From an uncultured Ilumatobacter sp. (GTDB lineage Bacteria; Actinomycetota; Acidimicrobiia; Acidimicrobiales; Ilumatobacteraceae), in contig CALFRK010000039.1 of NCBI GenBank assembly GCA_937919625.1, positions 1 to 46,377 of the forward strand: a stretch of 46,377 bases of DNA, written 5' to 3'. Position numbers and translations under genes: made by a program. Of this stretch, positions 7,325-17,024 are shown piece by piece. The stretch's first letter is position 1. Every line of letters begins with the position of its first letter. The notes under the pieces are model-generated. The model saw only the letters and a program-made list of their open reading frames with translations. It searched no databases and was not told the origin of the DNA.

Positions 7325-8563
7325 ATGTCCCCTGCTGAGACATCTGCCTTACCGAGTGATCACCGCCATTTGCGGTCGGCGCTCGAGTTCTCGGTGCTGA
7401 TGGCCAAGGAGGGTCGCAAGTTCAAGCCCCCGATGAAGTACCCAAAGGGGCTCGACAAGTATCTAAAGGTGGCGAGGATCCCCAGCACCTCGCTGTCGTC
7501 GATCAGGCGTATCGTCGAAGCCGACGACGGGTTCCGCGCCCGAATCGCGGCCGGGGCGCTGCCTGAGTTGGTAGATCCGATCGGCAAGCTGTGGCTCGAA
7601 CGGCCGACCGGATGGGCCGACGAGGTGCGCCGATTGGTCACCGAGGACGATGCCGCCGCCGAGTCCGCCGACGTCGCCAAGCAATTGAAGAAGGCCGAAA
7701 GGCGTCGCGACGCGGCCGAGTCCGCCGCCGCCCGGGCGCGCCTCGAGGTCGTGGTGCTGCACGAACTGGTCGCCCAGCGAGACGTTGTGATCGACGACCT
7801 GCGCACCGATGTGGCCAAGCTCACCGAGTCGCTTGACGATGTGCAGGCCGAACTGGTCGACGCTCGTAACGAGGCTCGACATAGCCGCGATCGGGCGTCG
7901 GCGGCGCTCGGCAAGTTGCAGGCCGCGGAGTCCGCCCGTGCCAACGCCTTCGCCGCCCAGGGACAGGCCGAAACCGTACGAGACGACGTGCTTGCCGATC
8001 GCGCCACGCTGGCTGCCGAACGATCCGAACTCGAGCGCCTGGCCACCAGCGCCGAGGCGCTCGCCCAGCAGCTAGCGACGCTTGTTGCGCCGAGGGTGAT
8101 CGGTGCCCCAAAGACCATCAGACGCAAGCCGCTCGCCCTGCCAGGCGGTGTGCTTGGCGATTCGCTGGCGGCGGGCGAGTATCTGCTTCGCTCGGGCGCA
8201 TCGATCGTGGTCGACGGCTACAACATCGCCAAACTGGCATGGCCCAACCTCGACCTGGAAGGTCAGCGCGTCGTGCTGCTCGACGCGATCGAGAACCTCA
8301 CGCGGCGGTTCGGGAGTGACATCACGGTGGTCTTCGATGGTGCCGATGTAGTCGGTGCCTCCGCCGACGGCCGAAGGATCGTGAGGGTGGTGTACTCACC
8401 GGCCGGCGTGGTCGCCGACGACGTCATCCGCGACGAGGTTCGGCGACTCCCAGCAACGCGGGCGGTTGTGGTTGGTACCAACGATCAGCAGATCGTGCGC
8501 GACGTCAGGGCGATGGGCGCCAACACGATGACCAGCGACCAGCTGGTCGCCATGATGCACTAG
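7325..8563 (+). CDS. NYN/PIN-like ribonuclease-domain protein with long coiled coil
   Basis: A 412-residue protein in three parts. The N-terminus (about 1-105) is conserved-looking and basic. Residues 110-260 are Ala/Glu/Arg-rich heptad sequence, almost certainly a coiled coil. The C-terminal 150 residues are a NYN (YacP-like) domain with VVDGYNIAK, VVFDGAD, the acidic VVADDVIRDEV segment and VVGTNDQQI, the order of acidic residues expected of PIN-like nucleases. Such proteins are predicted RNases; the substrate is unknown. It is divergent from the exonuclease-UvrC gene with two LexA boxes between, so SOS control is possible. Confidence 0.8.
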   Translation: MSPAETSALPSDHRHLRSALEFSVLMAKEGRKFKPPMKYPKGLDKYLKVARIPSTSLSSIRRIVEADDGFRARIAAGALPELVDPIGKLWLERPTGWADEVRRLVTEDDAAAESADVAKQLKKAERRRDAAESAAARARLEVVVLHELVAQRDVVIDDLRTDVAKLTESLDDVQAELVDARNEARHSRDRASAALGKLQAAESARANAFAAQGQAETVRDDVLADRATLAAERSELERLATSAEALAQQLATLVAPRVIGAPKTIRRKPLALPGGVLGDSLAAGEYLLRSGASIVVDGYNIAKLAWPNLDLEGQRVVLLDAIENLTRRFGSDITVVFDGADVVGASADGRRIVRVVYSPAGVVADDVIRDEVRRLPATRAVVVGTNDQQIVRDVRAMGANTMTSDQLVAMMH

Positions 8564-8564
8564 G

Positions 8565-8879
8565 TCAGCCGTGGCGTTCGGCGATCTTGGCTTGTTTGGC
8601 AATCCGCTTGGCGGTTCGGCCGATCGGTTCGAGGTTGCGATGGTCGAGATCACCGAGCTCGCCCCCGTTGTCGAACAGCACGCGATAACGCTGCCAGTTG
8701 AAGCCGTTGGCGAGGATGACCTTGCCCTCGGTGCCGGTAGGGACCCCCAACAGATCGTCGGTGGCGCGAACCTTGTCGCCGATCTTGAGGTCGAGCTGGC
8801 CCTCGTGGGGCGCGGCGAGCGCGTGTGGTTTCCAGAACTGCACGGCATCATTCTGCCGGATCACAGGGGGTTGACGCAC
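8565..8879 (-). CDS. Small KOW/SH3-like hypothetical protein
   Basis: A 104-residue product if the ATG at 8879 is used. A GTG at 8843 (92 residues) is an alternative. The middle reads as a small beta-barrel: GDKVRATDDLLG, PTGTEGKVI, RYRVLFDNGGE, resembling KOW or SH3-type nucleic-acid-binding folds. The C-terminus is Lys/Arg-rich. It is convergent with the NYN gene, with one base between the stop codons. No specific function can be assigned. Base composition and codon use match its neighbours, so I think it is real. Confidence 0.6.
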   Translation of the reverse strand: MRQPPVIRQNDAVQFWKPHALAAPHEGQLDLKIGDKVRATDDLLGVPTGTEGKVILANGFNWQRYRVLFDNGGELGDLDHRNLEPIGRTAKRIAKQAKIAERHG

Positions 8880-8951
8880 GTCAAAGCGTTACTCCGGGTG
8901 CCAGCACGGTTGTTCGAGGGCGGCGGGGAGGTCAGCTCGACCAGTCGCCGG

Positions 8952-8957
8952 TAGAGT
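8952..8957 (+). promoter_or_regulatory. -10 box for tig (leaderless)
   Basis: TAGAGT ends 9 bases before the GTG start at 8967. No Shine-Dalgarno sequence is present. Confidence 0.45.
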
Positions 8958-8966
8958 TCTCGACCT

Positions 8967-10421
8967 GTGAAATCTTCGGTCGAACCCCTCGAGGGGAACA
9001 AAGTCAAGTTGTACATCGAGGTCGATGAGGCCGAGTTCGATAAGGACATCGAACAAGCCTTCCGTGTGATTGCCCGTGAAGTGAAGCTTCCCGGGTTTCG
9101 CAACGGCAAGGCGCCGCGCCGCGTACTCGAGGCGCGGATCGGCATCGGTCCGGCACGCGAGCAGGCGTTGCGGGACGCGATTCCGCAGTACCTCGGTAAG
9201 GCCGTCCGCGAGCACGACGTCGACCTCGTTGCAACCCCCGCGATCGATATCACCGGAGGCCAAGACGATGGGCTGGTCGAGTTCGAGGCCGAGTGCGAGG
9301 TGCGGCCCGAGATAACGGTGCCCGGTTACGCCGGCCTGCGGATCGAGCTCGATTCGCCGATCCCGACCGACGAGGAGATGCGAGAGGCCCAAGAATCCGA
9401 GCTGCGTTCGAGCGGCTCGCTGGCCGACGTCGACCGAGCCGCCGAGTCCGGGGATTATCTGACACTCGATATCGCCGCCGCCCGTGATGGCGAAGAGCTG
9501 ATGGGTCTCAACACGGAGGATTGGTCGTACGAGCTAGGGCAGGGCTGGGTCGCCGAAGACTTCGACGAGCAGATCATCGGCGCCTCGGCTGGCGACGTAT
9601 TGAACTTCACCACCACCCCGAAGGGCACCCAAGAGAAAGCCGACTTCACCGTCACCGTCAAGGCGGTGCAGGCGTTGGAGATGCCAGAGCTCACCGACGA
9701 GTGGGTCGCCGACAACACCGGCGAGTTCGAAAATGTCGAAGAATGGACCGCTTCGATCACGGAACGTCTGACCGAGCGCAAGCTCTCGTCGACGCGTTCT
9801 GCCGTGATGGCCAAGCTCACCGAGGCGCTCACAGAACTGGTCGAGATCGACGCCCCCGAGTCGATGGTGAAGTCAGAGATGCAGAGCCAGGCCGAGAACA
9901 TGGCCCGCCAGTTGCAGATGCAGGGCATCGACTTTCAGGCATGGATGTCGGCGACCGGTCAAACCGCCGAGCAGTTTATCGAGGCGACCCGTCCGCAAGC
10001 CGAGCAGTCGGTAAAGGCCGATTTGGCGCTGCGTGCGGTCGCCGCCGCCGAGGCGATCGAGGTCGGCGACGACGAGATCGAGATGGAATACGCCCGGATG
10101 GCGATGCAGTACGGCCAGAAAGCCAAGGAAGTTCGCAAAATGTACGAGCGCAACGACGCCGTGCCCGAACTGATGGCGCAGATCCGCAAGTCCAAGGCGA
10201 TGGACTGGCTGTTGCACCATGTTGAAATGGTCGACCACACGGGTCAGGTCATCGACGCCGAACTCGTCATCGGTCATACTCACGACGACGACGACGACCA
10301 CGATCACGATCACGATCACGACGACGATCACGATCACGATCACGATCACGATCACGATCACGATCACGATCACGACGACGACGATCACGATCACGACGAA
10401 GCGGGGGAGGACTCCAAATGA
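8967..10421 (+). CDS. tig: Trigger factor with His/Asp-rich C-terminal tail
   Basis: A 484-residue ribosome-associated chaperone and prolyl isomerase. The ribosome-docking signature is at residues 39-53 ([15 protein letters not shown]), followed by a PPIase-like domain (about 140-240) and the helical C-terminal domain. The last 49 residues are extraordinary: from Gly436 there are 16 His and 24 Asp in 42 positions, mostly alternating, encoded by GATCAC hexamer repeats. Histidine-rich tails occur in some trigger factors and in metallochaperones such as SlyD, so binding of Ni, Zn or another metal is plausible; that is inference. The start is GTG. The stop overlaps the clpP start (ATGA). Confidence 0.95.
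   Translation: MKSSVEPLEGNKVKLYIEVDEAEFDKDIEQAFRVIAREVKLPGFRNGKAPRRVLEARIGIGPAREQALRDAIPQYLGKAVREHDVDLVATPAIDITGGQDDGLVEFEAECEVRPEITVPGYAGLRIELDSPIPTDEEMREAQESELRSSGSLADVDRAAESGDYLTLDIAAARDGEELMGLNTEDWSYELGQGWVAEDFDEQIIGASAGDVLNFTTTPKGTQEKADFTVTVKAVQALEMPELTDEWVADNTGEFENVEEWTASITERLTERKLSSTRSAVMAKLTEALTELVEIDAPESMVKSEMQSQAENMARQLQMQGIDFQAWMSATGQTAEQFIEATRPQAEQSVKADLALRAVAAAEAIEVGDDEIEMEYARMAMQYGQKAKEVRKMYERNDAVPELMAQIRKSKAMDWLLHHVEMVDHTGQVIDAELVIGHTHDDDDDHDHDHDHDDDHDHDHDHDHDHDHDHDDDDHDHDEAGEDSK
10272..10397 (+). repeat. Coding GATCAC/GAC microsatellite in tig
   Basis: Tandem GATCAC hexamers interspersed with GAC triplets encode the (HD)n/D tail of trigger factor. The tract is length-unstable in principle, and changes in multiples of 3 would leave the clpP overlap in frame. 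Confidence 0.9.
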
Positions 10422-11050
10422 ACCTCGATGCCACCAACTACCTGGTTCCCAGCGTTGTCGAGACGACCAGCCGCGGCGAGCGTTCGTACGACCTGTACAG
10501 CCGCCTGCTGAAAGACAACATCATCTTTCTGCAAACGCCGATCGACGACCAGATCGCCTCGTTGTTGTGCGCCCAGTTGATCCACTTGGAGTCCGAGAAC
10601 CCCGAGAAGGACATCAACATCTATATCAACAGCCCAGGTGGCGACATCACGGCGCTGTTCGCGATCTACGACACGATGCAGTTCGTCCGCAACGACATCG
10701 CCACGATCTGCCTCGGTCAGGCTGCGTCGGCGGCCGCAGTGTTGCTGGCGGCCGGCACCAAGGGCAAGCGGCTCGCCCTGCCGCACAGCCGGGTGCTGCT
10801 GCACCAGCCCTACGGTCAGGTCGGTTACGGCCAGGTGACCGATCTCGAGCTGGCCGCCAAGGAGATACTCCGGATGCGCGAGCTGCTCGAGCAGATTCTC
10901 GCCCAGCACACTGGCCAGACACTCGAGCGAATCCACGCTGACACCGACCGTGATTTTGTGCTCGAAGTGACCGAAGCGCTCGAATATGGCATCATCGATA
11001 CGGTGCTCTCATCTCGTGACGCGGTCGACCAGTCGTCGGCAATCCGCTGA
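10418..11050 (+). CDS. clpP: ATP-dependent Clp protease proteolytic subunit
   Basis: A 210-residue serine peptidase that forms the double-heptamer chamber fed by ClpX. The catalytic triad is traceable: Ser104 in GQAASAA, His129 in LLHQP and Asp179 in DTDRD. NSPGG at 71-75 is the oxyanion-hole region. The canonical Met after the nucleophile (SMGA) is Ala here (SAAA). The start overlaps the tig stop by 4 bases, so the two are translationally coupled, and clpX follows after 89 bases. Actinobacteria such as Streptomyces and Mycobacterium have two adjacent clpP genes here; this locus has one. Confidence 0.96.
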   Translation: MNLDATNYLVPSVVETTSRGERSYDLYSRLLKDNIIFLQTPIDDQIASLLCAQLIHLESENPEKDINIYINSPGGDITALFAIYDTMQFVRNDIATICLGQAASAAAVLLAAGTKGKRLALPHSRVLLHQPYGQVGYGQVTDLELAAKEILRMRELLEQILAQHTGQTLERIHADTDRDFVLEVTEALEYGIIDTVLSSRDAVDQSSAIR

Positions 11051-11139
11051 CAGAGCGGTCAGGGTCACTAACCTCGGGCGCCGACAGTGTCGGTCAAGAT
11101 TGAGGCGACGCTCAGGCACTCGGAAAGGGGGCGGCACAG

Positions 11140-12420
11140 ATGGCGAAGTTCGGAGACACCGGCGAACTGCTGAAGTGTTCGTTCTGCGGCAAGTCCCAGA
11201 AGCAGGTCAAGAAGTTGATTGCCGGTCCGGGTGTTTACATCTGCGACGAGTGCATCGATCTGTGCAACGAGATCATCGAGGAGGAACTCACCGAAACTGG
11301 TGAGTTGACATTCGACCAGGTTCCCAATCCACGTGAGATTCGCGAGTTTCTCGACGACTACGTGGTCGGCCAAGACGACGCCAAGAAAATACTCTCTGTG
11401 TCGGTATACAACCACTACAAGCGAATCCAATATCAGCAGCAGTCCGGCATCGGTCGACGTGACGACGTCGAGTTGCAGAAGTCGAACATCTTGATGCTCG
11501 GCCCGACAGGGTGCGGCAAGACCCACCTGGCGCAAACCTTGGCGCGGATGCTGAATGTGCCGTTCGCTGTTGCAGATGCAACCGCGCTGACCGAGGCGGG
11601 GTATGTCGGCGAAGACGTCGAGAACATCTTGCTGAAGCTGATCCAGGCTGCCGACTTTGATACCAAGCGGGCAGAGACCGGCATCATCTACATCGACGAG
11701 ATCGACAAGATCGCCCGCAAGAGCGAAAACCCGTCGATCACCCGCGACGTCTCCGGTGAAGGCGTCCAGCAGGCGCTCTTGAAGATTCTCGAGGGCACCC
11801 AGGCCTCGGTGCCACCGCAAGGCGGCCGCAAACACCCGCATCAAGAGTTCATCGCGATCGACACGACCAACGTGTTGTTCATTCTGGGTGGCGCATTCGC
11901 AGGACTTGACACGATCATCGAAAGACGGGTTGGTCAGCAGGGTGTCGGGTTTCACGGCACCGTCAAGTCAAAGGCCAACCGCGATACGAGCGAGTTGTTT
12001 TCCCAGGTGCTGCCCGAGGACCTCATCAAGTTTGGCATGATCCCCGAGTTCATCGGCCGCCTACCGATGGTAGGAGTTGTCCGCTCGCTCGATCAGAAAG
12101 CGCTCGTGCAGATCCTCACCGAGCCGAAGAACTCGTTCGTCAAGCAGTACCAGAAGGTATTCGACTTCGAAGACGTCGAGCTCGAGTTCACCGAGGATGG
12201 TCTCGTAGCGATCGCCGACCTGGCGATCCTGCGCGGCACAGGCGCCCGCGGATTGAGGGCGATCCTCGAAGAGGTTCTGCTCGACACGATGTATGAACTG
12301 CCTGGACGCACCGATGTCAGCAGGGTCGTGATCGACGGGGCGACGGTGCATCAGAAGACCGTCCCGACACTCGTCCCACGCAAGGCCTCGCCTGCTCGTC
12401 CGCGTCGAGCCGCAAGCTGA
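11140..12420 (+). CDS. clpX: ClpX AAA+ unfoldase
   Basis: A 426-residue protein. The N-terminal zinc-binding domain has Cys13-x2-Cys16 and Cys35-x2-Cys38. The AAA+ core shows Walker A (GPTGCGKT), the pore loop [14 protein letters not shown], Walker B ([11 protein letters not shown]) and sensor 2 ([11 protein letters not shown]). It unfolds tagged substrates and passes them to ClpP. AAAGGGGG lies upstream of the ATG. The C-terminus ends in a short basic Ala/Pro/Arg tail. Confidence 0.97.
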   Translation: MAKFGDTGELLKCSFCGKSQKQVKKLIAGPGVYICDECIDLCNEIIEEELTETGELTFDQVPNPREIREFLDDYVVGQDDAKKILSVSVYNHYKRIQYQQQSGIGRRDDVELQKSNILMLGPTGCGKTHLAQTLARMLNVPFAVADATALTEAGYVGEDVENILLKLIQAADFDTKRAETGIIYIDEIDKIARKSENPSITRDVSGEGVQQALLKILEGTQASVPPQGGRKHPHQEFIAIDTTNVLFILGGAFAGLDTIIERRVGQQGVGFHGTVKSKANRDTSELFSQVLPEDLIKFGMIPEFIGRLPMVGVVRSLDQKALVQILTEPKNSFVKQYQKVFDFEDVELEFTEDGLVAIADLAILRGTGARGLRAILEEVLLDTMYELPGRTDVSRVVIDGATVHQKTVPTLVPRKASPARPRRAAS

Positions 12421-12450
12421 CAAACGCGGCCTCGACAGAAGCCGATTGAA

Positions 12451-13740
12451 ATGGATTTCGCAGCCGCTCTGGCCTACCTCGACGAGCACGCCTCGTACGA
12501 CAAGACTGGTCGGATCGACGACCCGTCGACCGATTCGATCGCAACCCTGTGCTCGGCGATGGGCGACCCGCAACACGCCCAGCCCGTCATCCACGTCACC
12601 GGCACGAACGGCAAGGGTTCAACGGTGCAGATGATCAGCCGCTTGCTGATGGCACAGGGTTTGACGGTCGGCACCTACACCAGCCCACACCTCGAACGCA
12701 TCAACGAGCGCCTCAAGCGCAACGGCGATCCGATCAGTGACGAAGAATTCGCCGAACAGATCGCGGCGATCGCCGCCGTCGAGATCCTTACCGGGGTGCG
12801 TCCGACCTACTTCGAGGCGGTTACGGCCGCCGCCTTTCGGTGGTTTGCCGATGTGGCTGTCGACATCACCGTGGTCGAGGTCGGGATGCTCGGGCGTTGG
12901 GATGCCACCAACATCGTCGATGCCCAGGTGGCAGTCGTCACCAATATCGCCCTCGATCACACAGAGTTCGCCGGCCCGGAGCTGACCGATATCGCCCGCG
13001 AGAAGGCGGGCATCATCAAACCGGACAGCGCCGTCATAGTGGGGCAAATCGATCCCGATCTCGTACAGATCTTCCGTGAAGAGGGCGGAGCGGCCACGCT
13101 GGTGAGCGGCGACGACTTCGAGACCCTCGACAACTCATTGGCGATCGGTGGCAGGTCGCTTGACCTGCGCACGCCCACAACGATCTACTCCGACATCTTT
13201 CTGCCTTTGCACGGGGCCCACCAGGGCGAGAATGCCTCGGTTGCACTCGCCGCCGTCGAGACGTTCTTCGCCGCACCGCTGGCAGAAGACGTCGTGCGCG
13301 AGGGCTTTGCCAATGTCACGATGCCAGGCCGATTCGAGGTTCTCGGAGTGCAACCGCTCACGATCATCGACGGTGCCCATAATCCGCCTGGCGCCGACGT
13401 ATGTGCTTCGGTGTTCTTCGGCGACTTCGATCCGGATGGTCGACGAATTTTGATCGTAGGCACATTGCGCGACCCCGACGAGATGGTAGCCGCCCTACGG
13501 GCAGACGAGTTCGACGTGGTGCACGCATGCACCGCCCCATCGCCGCGAGGTGTACCCGGCACCGACGTAGCGGGCGCCGCTCGCCGTTTGGGCTGCGACG
13601 AGGTCTATGTTCACGATTCTGTCGATGCAGCATGTCGGGCTGCGCTCCGGTCGGCCGATGCCGAAGATGCGATCCTCGCCGCCGGCAGTATCTATGTCGC
13701 CGGCGCCGCCCGCTCGGCCCTGCGCAGATACGCCCCTTAA
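12451..13740 (+). CDS. folC: Folylpolyglutamate synthase / dihydrofolate synthase
   Basis: A 429-residue Mur-ligase-family enzyme that adds glutamate to folates. Motifs in order: P-loop HVTGTNGKGST (about 50-60), the TSPHLERINER segment (about 76-86), VVEVGMLGRWDATN, TNIALDHTEFAG with the metal-binding His, EKAGIIK, and IIDGAHNP in the C-terminal domain. The family is bifunctional in many bacteria. It lies 30 bases after clpX and may be read from the same transcript. Upstream sequence shows no obvious Shine-Dalgarno sequence. Confidence 0.92.
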   Translation: MDFAAALAYLDEHASYDKTGRIDDPSTDSIATLCSAMGDPQHAQPVIHVTGTNGKGSTVQMISRLLMAQGLTVGTYTSPHLERINERLKRNGDPISDEEFAEQIAAIAAVEILTGVRPTYFEAVTAAAFRWFADVAVDITVVEVGMLGRWDATNIVDAQVAVVTNIALDHTEFAGPELTDIAREKAGIIKPDSAVIVGQIDPDLVQIFREEGGAATLVSGDDFETLDNSLAIGGRSLDLRTPTTIYSDIFLPLHGAHQGENASVALAAVETFFAAPLAEDVVREGFANVTMPGRFEVLGVQPLTIIDGAHNPPGADVCASVFFGDFDPDGRRILIVGTLRDPDEMVAALRADEFDVVHACTAPSPRGVPGTDVAGAARRLGCDEVYVHDSVDAACRAALRSADAEDAILAAGSIYVAGAARSALRRYAP

Positions 13741-13790
13741 CGTTCACCCGCGGCTCTACGACAACTCGCGGCGGCGCCCGCAATCGCCGA

Positions 13791-13796
13791 TAGCGT
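13791..13796 (+). promoter_or_regulatory. Possible -10 box for ndk
   Basis: TAGCGT ends 8 bases before the ATG at 13805. Here GGAG also lies in the gap, so the gene could be translated either as a leaderless message or by Shine-Dalgarno from a longer transcript. Confidence 0.35.
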
Positions 13797-13804
13797 CGGA
13801 GGCC

Positions 13805-14215
13805 ATGTCTGATCGCACACTTGTCCTTCTCAAGCCTGACACCGTCGAGCGCAAGCTCGTCGGTGAGGTCATCTCGCGTTTCGAGGCGAAGAACCTCGAG
13901 ATCGTGGCGATCGAGCTTCGCCAACTCGACGGCGACACACTGGCTCGTCACTACGAAGAGCACGTCGGTAAGGGCTTCTACGCCGGTCTCGTCGAGTTTA
14001 TGGGCCGCGGGCCCGTCGTAGCGATGGTCATCGAGGGGCCAGAGGACACCTGGGAAGTTGTTCGGGCGATGATGGGTGCCACCAACCCGCGCTCGGCTGC
14101 GCCGGGAACGATCCGTGGCGACCTCGGCATCTTGTTTACCGAGAACCTTGTTCACGGCAGCGATTCACTGGCCAGTGCCCAGCGCGAGATCGGCATTTTC
14201 TTCCCGAATCTGTAA
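13805..14215 (+). CDS. ndk: Nucleoside diphosphate kinase
   Basis: A 136-residue enzyme of canonical length that equalises NTP and dNTP pools. It opens with RTLVLLKPD, has RFEAKNLEIVAI, the TNPRSAAPGTIRGDLG nucleotide loop, and the catalytic His in NLVHGSDS. The ATG at 13805 follows GGAGG with close spacing. An upstream extension of the frame (from 13607) lies inside folC and is not used. Confidence 0.96.
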   Translation: MSDRTLVLLKPDTVERKLVGEVISRFEAKNLEIVAIELRQLDGDTLARHYEEHVGKGFYAGLVEFMGRGPVVAMVIEGPEDTWEVVRAMMGATNPRSAAPGTIRGDLGILFTENLVHGSDSLASAQREIGIFFPNL

Positions 14216-14230
14216 CATCGTCCAAGTGTG

Positions 14231-14263
14231 CGATCCTGGGTAGACACAAGGTCGCCAGGATCG
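14231..14263 (+). promoter_or_regulatory. Inverted repeat in the mreB leader
   Basis: CGATCCTGG at 14231-14239 pairs perfectly with CCAGGATCG at 14255-14263 around a 15-base loop. It lies between ndk and mreB, 16 bases before the AGGAGG. There is no T-tract, so it is either an operator or a leader hairpin. Confidence 0.4.
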
Positions 14264-14291
14264 TCCGAACGATTGTTGAAAGGAGGTCGAG

Positions 14292-15326
14292 ATGGCACGT
14301 AGCAATCCTTTGAGTTTGGGCCGTGACCTCGCGATCGACCTCGGAACTGCAAACACACTCATCTACGCCCGCGGTCTCGGCATCGTGCTCGATGAGCCGT
14401 CGGTCGTCGCGATCAATATCAATGATGGGCGGCCGGTCGCTGTCGGCGTCGAGGCCAAGCGGATGATGGGGCGTACCCCCAACCACATCAAGGCGATCCG
14501 CCCCTTGAAAGACGGCGTGATCGCCGACTTCGAGGTGTGCGAAAAGATGCTTCGATACTTCATCCAGAAGGTTCACGCCAGCAAGTGGTCCAAGCCGCGC
14601 ATGATCATCTGCGTTCCATCAGGCATCACTGGGGTCGAGCAGCGCGCCGTGCAAGACGCCGCCGAGTATGCGGGCGCCCGCAAACCGGTGCACATCATCG
14701 AAGAGCCGATGGCTGCCGCGATCGGCGCCAACCTTCCGGTCCACGAGCCGAGCGGCAACATGATCGTCGACATCGGCGGTGGCACCACAGAGGTGGCCGT
14801 CATTTCCTTGGGCGGCATCGTGACGGCGCAGTCGGTTCGTGTCGCCGGAGACGAACTCGACGATGCCGTTCTTCAGTACATCAAAAAGGAGTACTCGTTG
14901 GCGATCGGCGATCGCACCGCCGAGGAGATCAAGATCCAGATGGGTTCGGCCTGGCCGCTGCTCGACGAACTCACTGCAGACATCCGGGGTCGCGACCTCG
15001 TTTCGGGTTTGCCGCGAACGATTCAGCTCACGACCGAGCATGTGCGCGAAGCGCTCGCCGAACCAGTCAGTTCGATCATCGATGCCGTCAAGACCACGCT
15101 CGACAAGACTCCACCGGAACTCGCAGCCGACATCATGGAAGATGGCATCACGCTGACCGGCGGCGGCGCACTGTTGGGTGGGCTCGCCCAGCGCCTCTCG
15201 CACGAGACCGGCATGCCGGTATGGGTTGCCGACGAGCCGTTGTACAGCGTAGTGATCGGGTCCGGGCGGGCCCTCGAGAACATCGACGCCATGCGGGGCC
15301 TGATGTCGCTCGGCGGCGACGACTAA
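14292..15326 (+). CDS. mreB: Rod-shape actin MreB
   Basis: A 344-residue bacterial actin that positions the cell-wall elongation machinery. Phosphate loop 1 ([12 protein letters not shown], about 14-25), the [24 protein letters not shown] stretch and the second phosphate motif ([14 protein letters not shown]) are intact, as is the adenosine motif [11 protein letters not shown] consensus AGGAGG sits 6 bases before the ATG, one of the best ribosome binding sites in the window. It heads the mreBCD-mrdA-rodA series, suggesting a rod-shaped or elongating cell. Confidence 0.97.
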   Translation: MARSNPLSLGRDLAIDLGTANTLIYARGLGIVLDEPSVVAININDGRPVAVGVEAKRMMGRTPNHIKAIRPLKDGVIADFEVCEKMLRYFIQKVHASKWSKPRMIICVPSGITGVEQRAVQDAAEYAGARKPVHIIEEPMAAAIGANLPVHEPSGNMIVDIGGGTTEVAVISLGGIVTAQSVRVAGDELDDAVLQYIKKEYSLAIGDRTAEEIKIQMGSAWPLLDELTADIRGRDLVSGLPRTIQLTTEHVREALAEPVSSIIDAVKTTLDKTPPELAADIMEDGITLTGGGALLGGLAQRLSHETGMPVWVADEPLYSVVIGSGRALENIDAMRGLMSLGGDD

Positions 15327-15339
15327 CCCGCCCGGCTGT

Positions 15340-16434
15340 ATGGCGATCTATTCCGCCGGCCGGCGCCGCACGATGATCATCTTGCTGTTGTCGTCCGTGC
15401 TGCTCATCACGCTCGACCTACGAGGCAACGCCGTCTTCAACGCGGCCCGATCGGGTTTCGAGTATGCCCTTCGACCTTTCGAAGTCGCCGGAGACGTGAT
15501 CACGCGCCCGGTTGCTCGGGTATGGAGCGGCATGACGGAGGTCGACGATCTCGAAGCCGCGAACCGGTTGTTGCAAGAGCAACTCGACGCCCAACGCAGC
15601 GATCAGATCGCGGCCCAGAACGCCTTGATCGAGAACCGAGACCTTCGGGCGCTCGTCGGTCTCGAGTCGCTGGCGGCGTTCGATCGAGTGACCGCCAGCA
15701 TTATCGGGTCATCCCCGAGCAACTTCGACCAGCGAGTCGAGATCGACCGCGGCTTGGTCGACGGGATCCGGGTCGGGATGCCAGTGATCAACAGCGCCGG
15801 ACTGGTTGGCAAGATCACGAACGTGTTCCCCGAGACAGCGATCGTGATGCTCGTCACCGATCCGCAGTACCACGTGCCGGTCAAGGTGGTCGCCGAGGTA
15901 TTGTCGACGCCGCCGACCAGCGTGCCCGACACAGTGCCCAGTGGACTCGCCGTCGACGATGTCGTCACCACGACATCGACCTCAACGACTTCGACTTCCA
16001 CGACGTCGGTTCCGCAGCCGATCTTCGATGCTGCCGGTAACCCCCTCGATCCGTCGCTGTTGGCGCCGGCCGGCGGCACCACTACCACTTCATCGACTTC
16101 TACCACCACGACCACGGTGGTCGAGATGGTCGAGGTCACCCGAGAGACGGGTGAGCTGGACGGCTTCGGTGCCGACCAATACCCTCGAGTGCGATTCATT
16201 GCCGACTCGCCTCAGTTCGGCCTTGCCGCAGTTGGTGACGCTGTGCTGACGGCCGGTGGCAGCCTCAGCCTGGCGCCGCCGGATATACCGGTCGGGAGGG
16301 TCGCCAACGTGATCCAGCGCGCAGGTGCGGGCGGTCTCGAACTCGAGGTCGAGCTGAATGCAGACCTAGATCGCCTGATCTTCCTGTCGGTGATCTTGTA
16401 CGTTCCGCCGATCCAAGCGGCGGCGGTCAGGTAG
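15340..16434 (+). CDS. mreC: Rod-shape protein MreC with Thr/Ser-rich insertion
   Basis: A 364-residue bitopic membrane protein: a basic start (GRRRTM), one N-terminal membrane helix (about 11-27), a coiled coil (about 66-100) and periplasmic beta domains. The order and spacing after mreB identify it. It links MreB to the penicillin-binding protein. Two low-complexity Thr/Ser tracts (about residues 209-228 and 247-262) flank a short segment and insert between the first and second beta domains, lengthening the protein beyond the usual 280-300 residues. Confidence 0.9.
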   Translation: MAIYSAGRRRTMIILLLSSVLLITLDLRGNAVFNAARSGFEYALRPFEVAGDVITRPVARVWSGMTEVDDLEAANRLLQEQLDAQRSDQIAAQNALIENRDLRALVGLESLAAFDRVTASIIGSSPSNFDQRVEIDRGLVDGIRVGMPVINSAGLVGKITNVFPETAIVMLVTDPQYHVPVKVVAEVLSTPPTSVPDTVPSGLAVDDVVTTTSTSTTSTSTTSVPQPIFDAAGNPLDPSLLAPAGGTTTTSSTSTTTTTVVEMVEVTRETGELDGFGADQYPRVRFIADSPQFGLAAVGDAVLTAGGSLSLAPPDIPVGRVANVIQRAGAGGLELEVELNADLDRLIFLSVILYVPPIQAAAVR

Positions 16435-16440
16435 ATCACG

Positions 16441-16974
16441 ATGTTTGGTGCGCTGCTGACTAGTTCGCTAACACGCATCATCCCGATCGGGATGATGTTG
16501 TTGGCGCTTCAGAAAACTCTGTTCGTCGAGCTGCAACCGTTCGGCGTCATCATCCAGATCGTGTTGGCGTTCGCTGCCTCCGCCGGAGCGGCGGGTGGTC
16601 CGGAACGTGGAGCTATCACCGGATTCTCGCTTGGTATCATGTTTGACCTGGCAGTCGGGTCACCGTTGGGGTCGGCGTCGATCACAATGGGGCTCGCCGG
16701 CTATGTCGCCGGGTGGGTCGACCTGATCCGAATCGAGACCACGTGGTGGCTGGCGGCGATTTTTGTGGGGGTCGGGGCGGCGGTCGGGGAAGGCGGGGTG
16801 CCCGTGGTTCGCCGCTTCATCGGCGAGCAAGATGCATTTGTGCCGGAGCTGGCGAAAATTGTTCCCGTTGTCGCCGTGACTGCCGCTGCGGCGAGTCTGC
16901 TGCTCGTGCCGATCAGCCGATGGTCGCTGAAGATCGAACGACCCGAGTGGAAGATGCCGGCAGATGGCCGGTAG
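16441..16974 (+). CDS. mreD: Rod-shape protein MreD
   Basis: A 177-residue integral membrane protein with about five hydrophobic helices, no recognisable catalytic motif, and the typical FDLAVGSPLGSAS segment. Identification rests mainly on its position six bases after mreC and before mrdA. It works in the elongasome with MreC and RodA. Confidence 0.82.
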   Translation: MFGALLTSSLTRIIPIGMMLLALQKTLFVELQPFGVIIQIVLAFAASAGAAGGPERGAITGFSLGIMFDLAVGSPLGSASITMGLAGYVAGWVDLIRIETTWWLAAIFVGVGAAVGEGGVPVVRRFIGEQDAFVPELAKIVPVVAVTAAAASLLLVPISRWSLKIERPEWKMPADGR

Positions 16975-17024
16975 CCGCCGTTTACTGAAGCACCTTCTTC
17001 GGTTAGACACGCGAGAATCGTGTC

